Assembly (NCBI GenBank): GCA_019055375.1
Contig: JAHQIW010000451.1
Coordinates: forward strand, 248,001 to 312,000
Length of the DNA stretch: 64,000 bases
From: Parelaphostrongylus tenuis
Lineage: Eukaryota; Nematoda; Chromadorea; Rhabditida; Metastrongylidae
Direction: 5' to 3'
Below, in pieces: positions 63,453 to 64,000 of this stretch. The position numbers were made by a program, and so were the translations under genes. How positions within the stretch are numbered: position 1 is the first letter of the stretch; each line of letters begins with the position of its first letter. The notes beneath the pieces were generated by a model. That model was not told the DNA's origin and ran no database searches. It saw nothing but the letters and a program-made list of their open reading frames with translations.

Positions 63453-64000
63453 GCATGATATATGTATACTGAAAATTTTGCGTATCCAGACGAAAAGCGC
63501 GATGCATATCCATAGATTTCAAACCCAAAAGTGCGTGCCTAACGCAACATTAGAGATGCCCGTCAGTAATGTGGACAAAGTTATAAATGGTTTTACCCAG
63601 AGTGGGCCAATGAAGCTTCCGGTGTCGCTAGATTGGTGCCAAATTTCTCTTGGACGAGCTAGCTTCATTTCACAAACGATTGATCTTGCTTATGATGAGG
63701 ATCCGCGATTGCCTTAGCACGGTTGTTCCCAAAAGAGGTACGAACTCGACTAGCATTTGATAACATTCGTGTAGAATATGAAAATTCCGCAATCAACAGT
63801 TAAGCTCACACACTGATTGATCTTTGACTGATTATGAATGAGGGAAGATCAATTGAAGAACAGATGAGGCCACTTCATACTGCGTATGAATATGGTCATG
63901 TAAAATAAAAATGACTAGGAAAAAATTAGCGATGTGCCATATGAGGCAAAAATGATTAGGAAAAAAATAGCAGGACAATTTTAGCAATCAGTTGTTGTGC
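63451..64000. other. Unassigned stretch at window end
   Basis: A 79-codon plus frame at 63478-63717 (ending LAYDEDPRLP) has no recognised family. Nothing else seen. Confidence 0.3.

Overview
The window looks like a gene-poor, repeat-rich, intron-rich piece of a nematode nuclear genome. Introns use short acceptors of the TTTTCAG/TTTCAG type. The repeats are mariner relics, a Penelope-like GIY-YIG fragment, tRNA-derived SINEs and many foldback elements. I suspect a strongylid (hookworm-like) clade V nematode, but that is inference. No bacterial features, CRISPR arrays or rRNA were seen, and most long open frames are chance or repeat-derived.

Genes. (1) The best-supported gene is on the minus strand, 36.3 to 23.2 kb. 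It is a twelve-helix MFS transporter of the FLVCR/SLC49 family, with eleven exons found and matching splice phases at every junction from exon 1 to exon 9. (2) A second minus-strand gene, 61.5 to 57.5 kb, has Ser/Thr/Pro-rich linker exons and a partial von Willebrand factor A domain. (3) Two diverged copies of a segment (about 10.0-15.0 kb and 48.8-56.7 kb, same orientation) each carry a 22-residue signal-peptide reading frame and a downstream frame kept without frame-breaking indels, so probably a small secreted-protein family. (4) Exon-like pieces at 46.2-41.3 kb (minus) may form another secreted or receptor gene.

The unusual content is a set of hammerhead ribozyme (HHR) motifs in several repeat families. 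Family B is a near-identical tandem array of three 275-bp units at 7.84-8.66 kb, each with a complete type I HHR, like the retrozymes described in animals. The array lies in the loop of a 4.4-kb foldback. Family A is a foldback element with one HHR in each inverted arm, in opposite orientations; the best pair (37.0 and 37.3 kb) has an intact core and stems, and other copies (1.6, 21.6-22.2, 28.6-28.9, 37.5-37.7 kb) form a decay series. A third group has a very short helix III (GAAACGTT); two copies lie behind the Penelope-like GIY-YIG fragment at 51.4 kb, and related motifs recur in a dispersed repeat of about 150 bp. Helix III is a palindrome in all three groups, which fits cleavage as RNA dimers.

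Layout: 0-5 kb SINE, tRNA-like and mariner relics; 5.5-9.9 kb foldback with the HHR array; 10-15 kb first duplicate segment with a SINE inserted; 15-23 kb relics and family A HHR copies; 23-36 kb transporter gene with repeats in its introns; 36.4-39.1 kb nested foldback with the best HHR pair; 40.5-41.6 kb CA/GT microsatellites; 41-46 kb weak gene; 47.9 kb deleted mariner; 48.8-56.7 kb second duplicate segment interrupted by the Penelope-like fragment; 57.5-61.5 kb vWA gene; 62-64 kb repeats.
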